This document shows positions 9,097 to 19,074 of a stretch of 64,000 nt of DNA, in pieces. The stretch spans positions 62,001 through 126,000 of the forward strand of contig JALFJX010000009.1 in assembly GCA_022775905.1 (NCBI GenBank), given 5' to 3'. The DNA comes from Methanobrevibacter sp. (GTDB lineage: Archaea > Methanobacteriota > Methanobacteria > Methanobacteriales > Methanobacteriaceae). The position numbers were made by a program, and so were the translations under genes. The notes below the pieces were generated by a model. The model was not told where the DNA came from. It did not search any database and saw only the letters and a program-made list of their open reading frames with translations. Position 1 is the stretch's first letter; every line of letters starts with the position of its first letter.

Positions 9097-11210
9097 ATTT
9101 TACAGTTATTAATATTTTTTTACTAGATGATTTGTAAGATTTATTACCTGCAAACTTAATTAATGCTGAATATTTACCTTTTTTAGTTAATTTGGTAATT
9201 TTAAATGTAGCTTTACCTTTAGAATTTGTAATTGCACTATAAGTTTTACCTCTAACTTTTATAGTCACTTTAACTTTTTTAATTGCTTTATTGGATGCAG
9301 TCAAAGTTATGGTAACTTTTTTAGTTTTAGTTTTTGCTTTGAAAGTAGCTTTTTTTGCAGTAATTTTAGAAGTCAGTTTTTTAACAGTAATTTTAGATAT
9401 TGCAAATGAAGATTTATAATTATCATCACCTACAAAACAGACAACACAATTATAACTTCCATCTTTTGAAAATACTGCATTTAATGATACACAACCATTT
9501 TCATCAGTTGTTCTTTTATATATTGCACCATTTAAAATAATAGCAATTTCCTTATTAGATAACACATTTCCATTAACATCCATTAAAGTAAAAATAAGTG
9601 TATTCTTTTTATTTACTGTAGTTACCACATTAGATACCATAATTTTAGTTTCTGATAAGTTATGTTGATTTTCAATTTCATAATTTACAAGCAATAAGTT
9701 ATCTTCAGAAGTATTATTTACAAAAACATTATCTTTTGAGTAAATGGAACTTGTTAAACCAGCATACGCCGGAGTTTCAGGTTCTTCATCAAGTTTTCCA
9801 GTATTATCCAAGAATACAACAGACCCATTTACTGCATTATTTCCAATGAAAGTATCATTAATGATTTTAATATTGGATTCAAAAGTTCCAAATATTGCTC
9901 CACCATAAGTTGCACTATTATTTGTCAAGACAGAATTTTTAATAGTGATATTATTAATCATATCCCCAAATACTGCTGCACCAAATGTTGTGACATTATT
10001 ATTAAAAACACAGTCATTAATATCAATTTGACAACCTTCATCACCCATCACTGCCCCTTCACTTGCAGTGTTATTTTCAAATTTACAATTATTAATTGTT
10101 AAAAATACAAAGTCCGCACCAATTATTGCAGAACCAGTTCTTGCACGTCCGTTTGAAAAAGAACTGTTTGTAGCAGTAAGATTACTATAGTGATGTGCAT
10201 ATAATGATCCACCAGTGTTTGCATAATTATCATCAAATGTACAATTGTCAACATACATGTTTGAATATCTTTGTTGATAGATAATTCCACCAGCATTAGT
10301 CCCATCATTTTTTATAAAAATTGAGTTAGAAATGTGAGTAGTAGTGTTTAAATAGACCAAAAATACTCCACCACAGTATGATGCAGTATTATTTTCAAAT
10401 CTAGAATTTAAAACATCTAAAGTTGTTAAAGTATGTGCATAAACAACAGAAGACCTACTTCCAGAGTTATTGTAAAAATTGGAATTACTAATTCTTGTTG
10501 CATTGAATGACCCAATTACACATCCCCAATCAGCCAATTTTCTTAAATCAGCTAAGGTATTTCCTAAAGTATTATTAATTTTATTGTTGAATGCAGTTAC
10601 ATTTTCAATATTTATTTCACCAGTACTGAATACAACACCAGTATAAATAGTTGATTTTTCCTCACCAACACCCAAGGATGTTTGAATTACATTATTTGAT
10701 AAAACCACAGCATTCAAATCTATTTTGGAATTACTTGTAATGATTCCCGCTTTAGTTCCACTTTGGTTAATTGATTTGAAGAAGTTAGTAATTGTCACAT
10801 CTTTAATGGTTAATTTTCCACCATTCATATTTATTAACCAGTTTGCATTAGAACCGTAATATTGTTTTTTCACTAGAAGAACCTATTAAATTAACATTTC
10901 CATTTACTGTTAAATTCACATTTCCTTCCTGTTGGTAAACTCCATCACCTAAGTAAATATTAGTTGTTTTATTTGAATCTGATTTTTCAGTTGCTTTCCC
11001 TATTGTCTTATATGGAGAATTTAAACTACCATCATTGTCATCTGATCCATCATTAGACACATAATAACTTAAATCACCTTCAAATAATTCATCATCAAGA
11101 ACATTATCAATAGCTAATGTATCATTTGTATCTTGTGCACTAATTGCAGATATTGAAACAAACAATACCAACATAACCATCAATAATGACAATATATTTT
11201 CAAACCTCAT
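9095..11210 (-). pseudogene. Adhesin-like surface protein with right-handed beta-helix, split by a frameshift
   Basis: Two frames make one protein. The first (11210 to 10848) has an aggag site, a signal peptide (hydrophobic residues 5-25, ending SISAISA) and an N-terminal NDGSDDNDG segment. The second (from about 10871 to 9095) continues with many N-N-x-A-x-x-G-G-(A/V) parallel beta-helix rungs, then Ig-like modules rich in Lys and Thr (KKATFKAKTKTKKVTITLT). The break is near a run of six T at 10865-10870. A five-base run would join the frames as SSSEKQYYGSNANW. It is typical of Methanobrevibacter adhesin-like proteins and lacks a C-terminal membrane anchor. It may be a pseudogene, a phase-variable gene or a sequencing error. 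Confidence 0.85.
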
Positions 11211-11371
11211 TTTATTCTCCTAATTTTTTGTGCATATTTTTATACACCAATTTTATAATTATGAAATTATATTATTAATAATTTTCTATAATTAAGTAAT
11301 ACTTTTTTCATATTATAATATATATTAGTATTACTAAAAATAAAATAAAAAAAATAATACAAGAAAACAGA

Positions 11372-12370
11372 TTAAAGTTTATATCCACAATTCATACAAA
11401 ATGCATCATTACTTCCAATTGATGAACCACATTTAGGGCATTTTAATTCCACTCCAAGTTTAGTCCCACAAGAAGTACAGAATTTATCACCCACATCAAC
11501 TGGAGCACCACATTCAGTACAAAAACAACCAGCAGAGTTATCATGTTTACCATTAGATGAATTAATTTCACCAATGACCGGTTTTGAGTAAAAATCATCC
11601 TCATTTTCAATTTCACAAATCAATTGCTGCATAGTAGCAATTCTTTTTGAATCAGCAGGATGTGTTGAAAAGAAATCATGTTCGTTAGAATTTTGTCTTG
11701 ACATATCTGCCCAAAATGATGGAATGTGAGACACATCATATCCTGCCCAATGAATAATCATCATACCCAATCTGTCAGCTTCAAGTTCCTGATCTCTTCC
11801 CCACGGATTCATCAGGAAAAATTGAGATCCAATACTTGCAACATTTGTAGCTGCTCTTGTAAGACTTCCAAGTTCCCCCAAACCAACAAGATCCATTGCA
11901 ATACTGCCAATCCATGCAGCACCTGCAATTGCATTTTGTGTATTTTGAGCGCTAATTCTAGTCCTTGCATGGTCAAGAAGTGCATGTGCCATTTCATGGC
12001 CTAAAATAAAAGCAACTTTTTCTTCAGTATTTGCAACTGAAAGAATTCCCGAGAACAATACAATTTTACCACCAGGCATGCAAAATGCATTTACAGTAAT
12101 ATCCTCAACCAAATGAACTTCCCAGTCATAATAATCTTCAACATAATCAAGTCTACCAATTTTAGACAAGTAATTGTTAACAGCATTAATCAAACCTACT
12201 GCAACATTTATAACAATTTGTCCATTTTGAGTATTGTCCAAAATCCGTGCCTGATTAAGCATACTATAATACTCATTGTAAGATTCTTGGATAAATTTAT
12301 CATCATTTAATGTATCATAATGTTTTCTGCCAGTGAATGGATTTATTTCACTCCTATCATCTTTTGCCAT
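11372..12370 (-). CDS. M48-family zinc metalloprotease with C-terminal zinc ribbons
   Basis: A 332-residue peptidase. The zinc motif HEMAH is at 125-129, and the third ligand is probably the first Glu of ELEADRLG. DYYDWEVHLVEDITVNAFCMPGG upstream is the family's typical substrate-side strand. The last 55 residues form two zinc ribbons (CFCTECGAP with CTSCG, and CPKCGSS with CMNCG). I see no signal peptide and only a weak hydrophobic stretch, unlike the membrane-bound HtpX, so I infer cytoplasmic or membrane-peripheral action. Confidence 0.88.
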   Translation of the reverse strand: MAKDDRSEINPFTGRKHYDTLNDDKFIQESYNEYYSMLNQARILDNTQNGQIVINVAVGLINAVNNYLSKIGRLDYVEDYYDWEVHLVEDITVNAFCMPGGKIVLFSGILSVANTEEKVAFILGHEMAHALLDHARTRISAQNTQNAIAGAAWIGSIAMDLVGLGELGSLTRAATNVASIGSQFFLMNPWGRDQELEADRLGMMIIHWAGYDVSHIPSFWADMSRQNSNEHDFFSTHPADSKRIATMQQLICEIENEDDFYSKPVIGEINSSNGKHDNSAGCFCTECGAPVDVGDKFCTSCGTKLGVELKCPKCGSSIGSNDAFCMNCGYKL

Positions 12371-12411
12371 AATTAGTATTTTATAGATGATATGATATTT
12401 AAGTTGTGTTT

Positions 12412-12453
12412 AAAAAAAAGAATAAAATACTTGTTTAATATTTGAAACAAGTA
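12412..12453 (-). terminator. Hairpin terminator of the flavin oxidoreductase gene
   Basis: A perfect 9-bp inverted repeat (12428-12436 with 12445-12453, 8-nt loop) has the stop codon in its loop. The minus strand then carries a run of eight T (12412-12419). Confidence 0.65.
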
Positions 12454-13433
12454 CTAGTTTTTTTAGAATAACAATTATTACAGCTTTGACAAATTGCTAC
12501 TCCCTCACCATTTGCTTTCCAGTCAGCTAAAAAGTCTGCTTGAGCAACAAACGGTTTTGACATTGAAATATATTCAACAGTTGAGCTGTTTAAAACATCA
12601 TTGATTGTTTTCATATCTCTAAGAGATCCTCCCAAAACAACAGGAATGTCAACTGCATCAATTAACTTTTCAACATAAACCAAGAAAGGATGTTTCTCAC
12701 CTTTGTCATAAACCTGTGAGATTGTACGTGCAGTAAGTTGAATACTGTCAGCACCTACTTTTTCAAGTTCTTTTGCAATAGCTATGCTTTCTTCAGCAGT
12801 CATTCCATCTTTTCTAGCATCCCATGGATTGATTCTGCAGCTCACATGAATATCCATAGTCTTTTTAATAACTTTAATTATTTCAGAACATATCCTTACA
12901 CGATTTTCAGTGTTTCCACCATATTTATCATCTCTTTGATTGAAATAAGGATTCATGAACCTTGCAAGATAAAAATTGTTTCCCATGTTAATTTGAATTC
13001 CATCAAAACCAGCAAATGAGAATTTTTTAGCAGCCATGATTACTTCTGCCTGCAATTTTCTAATACCCTGTTCTGAAATGTCATTAGCTTCAACTTTCTG
13101 ATTTTCACCATCATCATAGTAAAAGAATGCCAATTGACCCAAAATTGGAACTTCATATTTGTGAACAATATCTGTAACCATTTGATAATCTTTAATAAAA
13201 CCTCTGTAATTCATATTTGTTGAGTAAGGGAAAAATCTGTCTTTGTGATCAAGTGCAAATATTTCAGATACAATAAGTCCAGTACCACTACTTGCAATTT
13301 TTTCATATCTGTCATAAATGTCAGGTGTTAGAAATCCTCCTTCGGCAGTCTCAGTCTCCCAAGTTCCTGTTCTAACGATACGGCTGTTAAGTTTTAAGTT
13401 TCCAAATTGAACTTCATCAAAAATATCTTTCAT
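12435..13433 (-). CDS. NADH:flavin oxidoreductase, old yellow enzyme family
   Basis: A TIM-barrel flavin enzyme. I place the start at the ATG at 13433, because a ggtgat site precedes it and the next residues (DEVQFGNLKLNSRIVR) are the family N-terminus. Visible landmarks are GLIVSE, the barrel strand GFDGIQI, RFMNPYFNQRDDKYGG, RINPWD and VVLGGS. The C-terminus has a Cys cluster (ICQSCNNC, then C) that resembles the iron-sulfur site of the 2,4-dienoyl-CoA reductase branch, but the protein ends there without the NAD(P) domain. The substrate is unknown. Confidence 0.86.
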   Translation of the reverse strand: MKDIFDEVQFGNLKLNSRIVRTGTWETETAEGGFLTPDIYDRYEKIASSGTGLIVSEIFALDHKDRFFPYSTNMNYRGFIKDYQMVTDIVHKYEVPILGQLAFFYYDDGENQKVEANDISEQGIRKLQAEVIMAAKKFSFAGFDGIQINMGNNFYLARFMNPYFNQRDDKYGGNTENRVRICSEIIKVIKKTMDIHVSCRINPWDARKDGMTAEESIAIAKELEKVGADSIQLTARTISQVYDKGEKHPFLVYVEKLIDAVDIPVVLGGSLRDMKTINDVLNSSTVEYISMSKPFVAQADFLADWKANGEGVAICQSCNNCYSKKTSTCFKY

Positions 13434-13578
13434 AATATCACCGCTTATTAAAATATTATAATAGTTATTTAAAAAACTCATTAATATAATTTAGGGAAGA
13501 ATATATATTTGTATAAACATTTATTAACAAAGTAAACTAGAAATGACATATAATAAAATCAAAAGGATGAAAACTAAA

Positions 13579-13797
13579 ATGGTTAGTCAAATAGTTGCAG
13601 CAATTGCATCATTCATCATTCCAGGTTTAGGTCAAGCTTTAGCTGGTGACATTAAAAAAGGTGCAATATACTTCGTAATTGCTATTATCATAAGCGCAAT
13701 TTTGATTATGCTTTTAGGTATGGGCAATCCTATTTCATACATAAGCATTATTTACAACATTTACACTGCTTATGATGCATATAACATGGTAAAATAA
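13579..13797 (+). CDS. Small two-helix membrane protein, paralog A
   Basis: A 72-residue membrane protein made of two hydrophobic helices. The pattern IIPGLGQALAGDIKKG followed by a hydrophobic stretch and AYDAYNM resembles TM2-like or DUF5683-like small proteins. An upstream in-frame ATG exists at 13543, but aggatga before 13579 and the match in length to the gene at 14145 favour the later start. It is a paralog of that gene. A strong hairpin terminator follows. The function is unknown. Confidence 0.72.
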   Translation: MVSQIVAAIASFIIPGLGQALAGDIKKGAIYFVIAIIISAILIMLLGMGNPISYISIIYNIYTAYDAYNMVK

Positions 13798-13810
13798 AAA
13801 ACACATTTTG

Positions 13811-13845
13811 AGTCTATAACATTTTATAGACTTATACTATTTTTT
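13811..13845 (+). terminator. Hairpin terminator after small membrane protein A
   Basis: A perfect 9-bp stem (13811-13819 with 13824-13832, loop CATT) starts 13 nt after the stop codon. A run of six T lies at 13840-13845. Confidence 0.65.
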
Positions 13846-13987
13846 CATATATTTTCTCAAGATTCAATGAATTTTATATCATAACTCATTCATTTTTAAA
13901 AAATTCATAATAATGTTCATAATTATATTTTAAATAAGAAATTTATTTGATTTTAAATTAATTAAATTAATTAATGTTAAAAATTAT

Positions 13988-14025
13988 ATCCATAATATTA
14001 AAATACATCCACAATATCACAATAC
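13988..14025. repeat. Tandem imperfect 19-bp direct repeat
   Basis: Two adjacent 19-bp units (13988-14006 and 14007-14025) agree at 16 of 19 positions, each beginning ATCCA and ending AATAC. They lie about 120 bp before the start of paralog B and might be a regulator site, or chance in A/T-rich DNA. Confidence 0.4.
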
Positions 14026-14144
14026 ATTAAAATATTAATGAATAACTTTAAAATATCTAATAAAATATTAAAATATATTATACAAAATTATATAAATATA
14101 AAATTAAAAATAAAATAATAATTAATAACAATGGAGGAAAAAAT

Positions 14145-14360
14145 ATGGTTAATCCAATTATTGCAGCAATTATTTCTTTCTTCTTACCAGGTATTGGTCA
14201 AATAATACAAGGTGCAGATGTTAAAAAAGGAATAATAATGTTCATTATTGCTATCGTATTAAGTTACTTATTAATGAACTTCCTCGGTAGCTTAGGAAAC
14301 ATTATTTATCTTCTTTACGCAATTTATGCTGCATACGATGCATATAAAATAGAAGTATGA
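14145..14360 (+). CDS. Small two-helix membrane protein, paralog B
   Basis: A 71-residue membrane protein with a strong ggagg site 7 nt before the ATG. It aligns end to end with paralog A: IIAAIISFFLPGIGQIIQG, then KKG, a second helix, then AIYAAYDAYK. The P-G-I-G-Q turn and Y-D-A-Y-x tail are shared. It is probably a tandem duplicate with its own promoter and terminator. I infer a structural or membrane-associated role and cannot assign a function. Confidence 0.78.
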   Translation: MVNPIIAAIISFFLPGIGQIIQGADVKKGIIMFIIAIVLSYLLMNFLGSLGNIIYLLYAIYAAYDAYKIEV

Positions 14361-14389
14361 TATTATTTAATTAATAACATCATGAACGG

Positions 14390-14428
14390 GTCCAGAGATT
14401 TTATCTGGACATACTTTTTTTATTTTTT
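14390..14428 (+). terminator. Hairpin terminator after small membrane protein B
   Basis: A 7-bp GC-richer stem (14390-14396 with 14404-14410) is followed by T-rich 14415-14428. It overlaps the 3' end of the convergent MFS gene. Confidence 0.6.
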
Positions 14429-15945
14429 CTATTAATTTTTTCATCTTTTAATGTTAAAGTCAACAATAAACCAATAAACAATATTACTGCAGTTACTTCC
14501 ATGACCAGTTTCATTGCATCTTGAACAACAGTATTAACAATTTTTTCTTTTAGAGTATTTTCATGTTTAAGTTGAGTTGTATTTACATGACCTAATTTTT
14601 CGAAATATACATGAACATTATCATGAAACTCAGCATCACTGATTTGGTCTGGAGCATATGTATCAATAGCATCATGCATACCTCCAACAGCACCCATAAT
14701 CAATAAGCACCCAATTATAGCAGTTCCCATTGATGTTCCGAGTGTCTGACCAGTTGTTATTAAACCAGATGCAGTATTCTCTTTTTCCTTATCAATATTT
14801 TTAAGTGCGATACCCACTCCCAATGAAATTACCAATCCTAAACCTGCACCATACACAATCAAACCAGGGACCAAATCCATAAATCCAGTAGTTAATTCAA
14901 ATTGGTTTCTAAGTAAAATGACACCAATAATTGTTATTATAAACCCAATACTCATTACAGACTTGACATTTAACTTAGTAACAAGTCTAGGTGCCAAAAT
15001 AGAAAATACCATCATCACAACAGTGAGAGGTAGCAATGTCAGACCAGTAGAGAATGCACCTAACTTTAAAACACTTTGAAGGAATATTGAAACCGCAAAT
15101 AATGATCCTCCAATTGAAAGATTTGTAATTAATCTGATTAGCATCCCCGCTTTTAGATTTCTATCTTTTAGCAAGGACATATCCAATAAAGGAATTTTAT
15201 CTTGCTTTTTACATCTAGTTTCAAATAATGCAAAGCAGATTAAAATTAAACAACCAACCACCATCAGGATTGCACTATTCATCTGATTATGCTGCAATGT
15301 TAGAATTCCATATACAAATGTTACAAGACCGGAAATAGCAAGAATTCCGCCAACAACATCAAAATCGCTTTTTGATGCAGTTGTTGGAAAAGTTTTAATT
15401 TGATTATGGAAAACAAAAATGAATACAATTATTAAAAGTTCAAAAACAAACCCATATCTCCATGACAAGAATGTTGTGACAACTCCTCCAAATAAAGGAC
15501 CAATAGCTGCAGCTATTCCAACGATTGCACTACTTATTGCCAATGCAAATGTACGTTTTTCGCCAGAATAAGTTCCACTGATAATTGAAACAACAGCAGG
15601 AGTCATAAATGCTCCACCAATTCCCTCAAGTAAAGACCAGCCAATAAATAGCATTAAAGCGTTTTGACTCAATGCTGCAATTAATGCACCTAAACCATAA
15701 ATTCCAGCACCAATTAGAAATATTGTTCTTTTACCAATTATATCCTGCAATTTGGAACTAACCAGCATCAGAGAAGCAGTAGTTAATGTATAAAAACAGA
15801 TAATCATTTGCACAACACTTACTTGCGTATTCAGGTCCACAACTAACTGTGAGATTGACACATTCATAAATGTAGAATCCAATGTTATAATAAAAGAAGC
15901 GAAAGCCACTAAAATTAGAGGAAACCATGAAGAATTAGTATTCAT
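14401..15945 (-). CDS. MFS drug exporter, DHA2 (EmrB/QacA) type
   Basis: A proton-driven exporter of about 514 residues with roughly 14 hydrophobic helices. The DHA2 landmarks are the N-terminal FIITLDSTFMNVSIS motif (D1 type), motif A in loop 2-3 (SKLQDIIGKRTIFLIG) and motif C-like IGPLFGG. The ATG at 15945 sits at better distance from aaggta than the ATG at 15951, so I prefer it. There is no adjacent TetR or MarR regulator. The substrate is unknown; lipophilic drugs or bile-type compounds are the usual guess. Confidence 0.88.
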   Translation of the reverse strand: MNTNSSWFPLILVAFASFIITLDSTFMNVSISQLVVDLNTQVSVVQMIICFYTLTTASLMLVSSKLQDIIGKRTIFLIGAGIYGLGALIAALSQNALMLFIGWSLLEGIGGAFMTPAVVSIISGTYSGEKRTFALAISSAIVGIAAAIGPLFGGVVTTFLSWRYGFVFELLIIVFIFVFHNQIKTFPTTASKSDFDVVGGILAISGLVTFVYGILTLQHNQMNSAILMVVGCLILICFALFETRCKKQDKIPLLDMSLLKDRNLKAGMLIRLITNLSIGGSLFAVSIFLQSVLKLGAFSTGLTLLPLTVVMMVFSILAPRLVTKLNVKSVMSIGFIITIIGVILLRNQFELTTGFMDLVPGLIVYGAGLGLVISLGVGIALKNIDKEKENTASGLITTGQTLGTSMGTAIIGCLLIMGAVGGMHDAIDTYAPDQISDAEFHDNVHVYFEKLGHVNTTQLKHENTLKEKIVNTVVQDAMKLVMEVTAVILFIGLLLTLTLKDEKINRKNKKSMSR

Positions 15946-15969
15946 GTGCATTACCTTAAAACTTTATAT

Positions 15970-15986
15970 GTAATCTATTTGATTAC
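15970..15986 (-). terminator. Short inverted repeat on the pycB stop codon
   Basis: A 6-bp stem (15970-15975 with 15981-15986, 5-nt loop) overlaps the TAG stop of pycB. No clear T tract follows, so termination is only a guess. Confidence 0.3.
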
Positions 15987-17687
15987 CATTAAAGTGTCAC
16001 CAGCATTTACTGCATCACCAGGTTCTACGAAGATTTCTTCAACAACACCATCAACTTCAGATTGAATGTCGTTTTCCATTTTCATAGCTTCAAGAACGCA
16101 GATTGTGGATCCTTTAGTAACTTTATCTCCAACATTAACTTTAAGTTTGATTACCATACCATTCATGGAAGATGTAACTCCTCCTTCAACTGGGTGGAAA
16201 TTACCATTATCAGCTTCGCCGATTTCCATATATCCAGTAGGCATGATTTTAACTTCAAACATATCCCCATCAACTTCAACATTATATTGAGTTGGGATTC
16301 CAATTGCTTCATCTTCACTGAATGCATGAGGTGCTTTGAGTTCTTCTTCTTCAGCTTCTCCTTTAAGGAATTTTGGAGCAATTGGTGGGTATAATGCATA
16401 GGTTAATGCATCTTCATCAGATTTGACAAATCCTTTTTCTTCACCTTCAGATTTGAATTTATCAAATTCAGGTTCAAGTAAGTCTGCAGGTCTGCAGGTA
16501 ATAATTTCTTCATCACCTAAAATCTTTTTGGATAATTCTTCATTTACAGGCGCAGGAGATTTACCATACATTCCTTTCATGTAATCTTTAACTTCGTTAG
16601 ACACAGTTTTGTATCTTTCTCCACCTAAAACATTCATTACAGATTGAATACCCACAATTTGGCTTGTTGGAGTTACAAGAGGCGGGTATCCCATATCTTT
16701 TCTTACACGAGGCATTTCATCCAATACATCATTGTATCTGTCAAGTGCATTTTGTTCTTTAAGTTGGGAAATCAGATTTGAAAGCATTCCACCAGGAATT
16801 TGGTATAATAATACATCAGCATCAATACTTGTGGATATTGGGTCTAAAATTCCTAAATATTTTTCTTTAATGTCTTCAAAGTATTTTTTAATTGAAGTCA
16901 ATAATTTTAAATCAAGACCAGTGTCAAATTCAGTTCCTTGAAGAGCAGCAACCATACTTTCTGTTGGTGGTTGACTTGTTCCCCATGCGAGAGGTGAAAT
17001 AGCAGTATCTAAAATGTCAACTCCAGCTTGACATGCTGCATAATAACTGATTGGAGTCATACCACTGGTACAGTGACAGTGCAAATCTACAAGCAAATCA
17101 GTTTCTTCTTTTAATTTTGATACTAACTCATAAGCAGCAGTAGGAGTGATTAAACCAGCCATGTCTTTAATTGCAACAGAATCACAATCAAGTGCTTCTA
17201 AATTTTTAGCTAAATCCACAAAACCATCAATGGTGTGAACTGGACTTATAGTGTAACTGATTGTACCTTGTACATGAGCTCCTTGATCTTTAGCAACTTT
17301 AATTGCTTTTTCCATGTTTCTGATATCATTTAAAGCATCAAATACTCTAAATACATCTACACCATTTTCGTAGGATTTTTCTACGAATTTTGTTACAATA
17401 TCATCAGGATAATGTTTATAACCTACTAAATTTTGCCCTCTTAAGAGCATTTGAATAGGAGTTTTGTTAAATTCAGATTTTAATTGTCTTAATCTTTCCC
17501 ATGGGTCTTCATTTAAATATCTAATACAAGTATCAAAAGTAGCTCCACCCCAAGCTTCTACTGAAAAATAACCTACTTTATCCATTTCTTCAGCAATAGG
17601 AATCATATCTCTGGTTCTCATCCTAGTTGCAAGTAGAGATTGGTGAGCATCACGAAGTGCTGTTTCTGTAAATCTTACTTTTGCCAT
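15975..17687 (-). CDS. pycB: Pyruvate carboxylase subunit B (biotin-bearing carboxyltransferase)
   Basis: The carboxyltransferase subunit that makes oxaloacetate from pyruvate and carboxybiotin. It starts with RFTETALRDAHQSLLATRMR. The DRE-TIM barrel holds the metal ligands in DLHCHCTSGM. A linker leads to a biotinyl domain with EAMKMEND, biotinyl lysine at residue 536. The 570-residue length and order match the archaeal two-subunit enzyme. The biotin-carboxylase subunit PycA is not in the window. With fumarase it feeds the reductive TCA branch. An aagaggtg site precedes the ATG. Oxaloacetate decarboxylase alpha is the near homolog. Confidence 0.93.
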   Translation of the reverse strand: MAKVRFTETALRDAHQSLLATRMRTRDMIPIAEEMDKVGYFSVEAWGGATFDTCIRYLNEDPWERLRQLKSEFNKTPIQMLLRGQNLVGYKHYPDDIVTKFVEKSYENGVDVFRVFDALNDIRNMEKAIKVAKDQGAHVQGTISYTISPVHTIDGFVDLAKNLEALDCDSVAIKDMAGLITPTAAYELVSKLKEETDLLVDLHCHCTSGMTPISYYAACQAGVDILDTAISPLAWGTSQPPTESMVAALQGTEFDTGLDLKLLTSIKKYFEDIKEKYLGILDPISTSIDADVLLYQIPGGMLSNLISQLKEQNALDRYNDVLDEMPRVRKDMGYPPLVTPTSQIVGIQSVMNVLGGERYKTVSNEVKDYMKGMYGKSPAPVNEELSKKILGDEEIITCRPADLLEPEFDKFKSEGEEKGFVKSDEDALTYALYPPIAPKFLKGEAEEEELKAPHAFSEDEAIGIPTQYNVEVDGDMFEVKIMPTGYMEIGEADNGNFHPVEGGVTSSMNGMVIKLKVNVGDKVTKGSTICVLEAMKMENDIQSEVDGVVEEIFVEPGDAVNAGDTLMVIK

Positions 17688-17862
17688 TATTTACACCTCT
17701 TATAAATTATTCATTTACAAATAATCATAAAATATTCAACTATAATATATCTTTTTTGTATTATATAAAAATATGCAAAAAATCAGTATATACTATTAAT
17801 TTCAAGAGATTTTAAAAAAAAGTTTTAAATTAAAAAAATAAAAAAAGATGAAAATTGAAAAA

Positions 17863-18957
17863 TTATCTTTCTAAATCACCAGAAATGAATTTTTCAACAT
17901 TTTCAAATGCTTCATCATCAGTGTATTGAATTGGAGGGTGTTTCATTGTGTATGAAGAGATAGAAGTCAATTGTCCACCAACGCCTCTTTCCAAACCGAT
18001 TTTACAACATCTGACAGCATCAATTACACAACCTGCAGAGTTTGGAGAATCTTCTACACTTAATCTGAGTTCAATATTCATTGGAACATCACCAAATGTA
18101 CGACCTTCCATTCTGAGGAAACATAATTTGTTATCGTTTTGCCATGGGACATAGTCACTAGGACCAATATGAATATCCCTATCATCCATTCTTTCTTTTA
18201 AAACTGATTGAACAGCTTCTGTTTTAGATTCTTTTTTAGAATCTAATCTTTCACGGTTAAGCATGTTTAAAAAGTCAGTGTTACCACCAGTGTTAATTTG
18301 ATAAGTTTTATCTAATTTTACTCCCCTATCCATGAATAAACTAGCCAGTGTTCTGTGAGTGATAGTAGCACCAATTTGAGCTTTAATATCGTCACCAACA
18401 ATTGGAATTCCTTTTGCTTTGAATTTAGCATCCCATTCATCATCACTTACAATGAATACTGGCATACAGTTAACATATGCAACACCAGCATCAAGAGCAC
18501 ATTGAGCATAATATCTTGCAGCTTTTTCTGAACCTACTGGCAAGTAATTAACCAAAATTTCTGCACCACTTTCTTTTAAAACTTCAACAACATCAACAGG
18601 ATCTTCATCACTTACAACAAAAGTGTATTCATCATCATAGTTAGCCATGTGTTCTGCAACACCATCTAAAACATGACCCATACTTACTTTTGCTTCATAT
18701 TTAGGAATATCTTCTTGGAAAACAGTTGTACAATTTGGTTTTGCAAAAATAGCTTCATCAATAGTTTTTCCAACTTTTCTTGCATCAACATCGAAAGCAG
18801 CAACAACTTCAATATCGCTAGGTTCATAACCTCCGATATCCCAATGCATAAGTCCTATTGCATCTTCAGGGTTCTTACCATCATAATAATGAATTCCTTG
18901 AATAAGAGAACTAGCACAGTTTCCTATTCCAACAATTGCTATCTTAATTTTATTCAA
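17863..18957 (-). CDS. myo-Inositol-1-phosphate synthase
   Basis: Converts glucose-6-phosphate to L-myo-inositol-1-phosphate with NAD, giving the precursor of archaetidylinositol lipids. I place the start at the TTG at 18957, preceded by ggtgtta and opening NKIKIAIVGIGNCASSLIQG with the Rossmann GxGxxxS. The frame could extend upstream to 19026 but would add an implausible hydrophobic tail. GDDIKAQIGATITHR and NTGGNTDFLN are the family's catalytic segments. The length from this start is 364 aa, usual for archaea. It is divergent from the DGGGP synthase gene. Confidence 0.91.
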   Translation of the reverse strand: MNKIKIAIVGIGNCASSLIQGIHYYDGKNPEDAIGLMHWDIGGYEPSDIEVVAAFDVDARKVGKTIDEAIFAKPNCTTVFQEDIPKYEAKVSMGHVLDGVAEHMANYDDEYTFVVSDEDPVDVVEVLKESGAEILVNYLPVGSEKAARYYAQCALDAGVAYVNCMPVFIVSDDEWDAKFKAKGIPIVGDDIKAQIGATITHRTLASLFMDRGVKLDKTYQINTGGNTDFLNMLNRERLDSKKESKTEAVQSVLKERMDDRDIHIGPSDYVPWQNDNKLCFLRMEGRTFGDVPMNIELRLSVEDSPNSAGCVIDAVRCCKIGLERGVGGQLTSISSYTMKHPPIQYTDDEAFENVEKFISGDLER

Positions 18958-19074
18958 TATAACACCAGCTTTAATAATTATAATTAATACTTTAATAAAA
19001 TAAAATACTAATATTATGTTAATCAATATACCTTATATAATTATGGTAATAACTAAACAATAAGGAACAATAAC

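Larger units (their letters stand above)
13798..14144. other. AT-rich spacer between the paralogous small membrane genes
   Basis: The spacer begins with the terminator hairpin of paralog A (13811-13845). The remainder is nearly pure A/T, with a tandem pair of imperfect 19-bp repeats at 13988-14025 and several aaaatatta motifs that could include the promoter of paralog B. I see no gene or RNA. Confidence 0.5.

Noticed and set aside
15565-15600. Possible resistance operon around the MFS exporter
   Set aside because: No regulator, efflux partner or antibiotic enzyme lies next to it; the neighbours are pycB and the small membrane gene.
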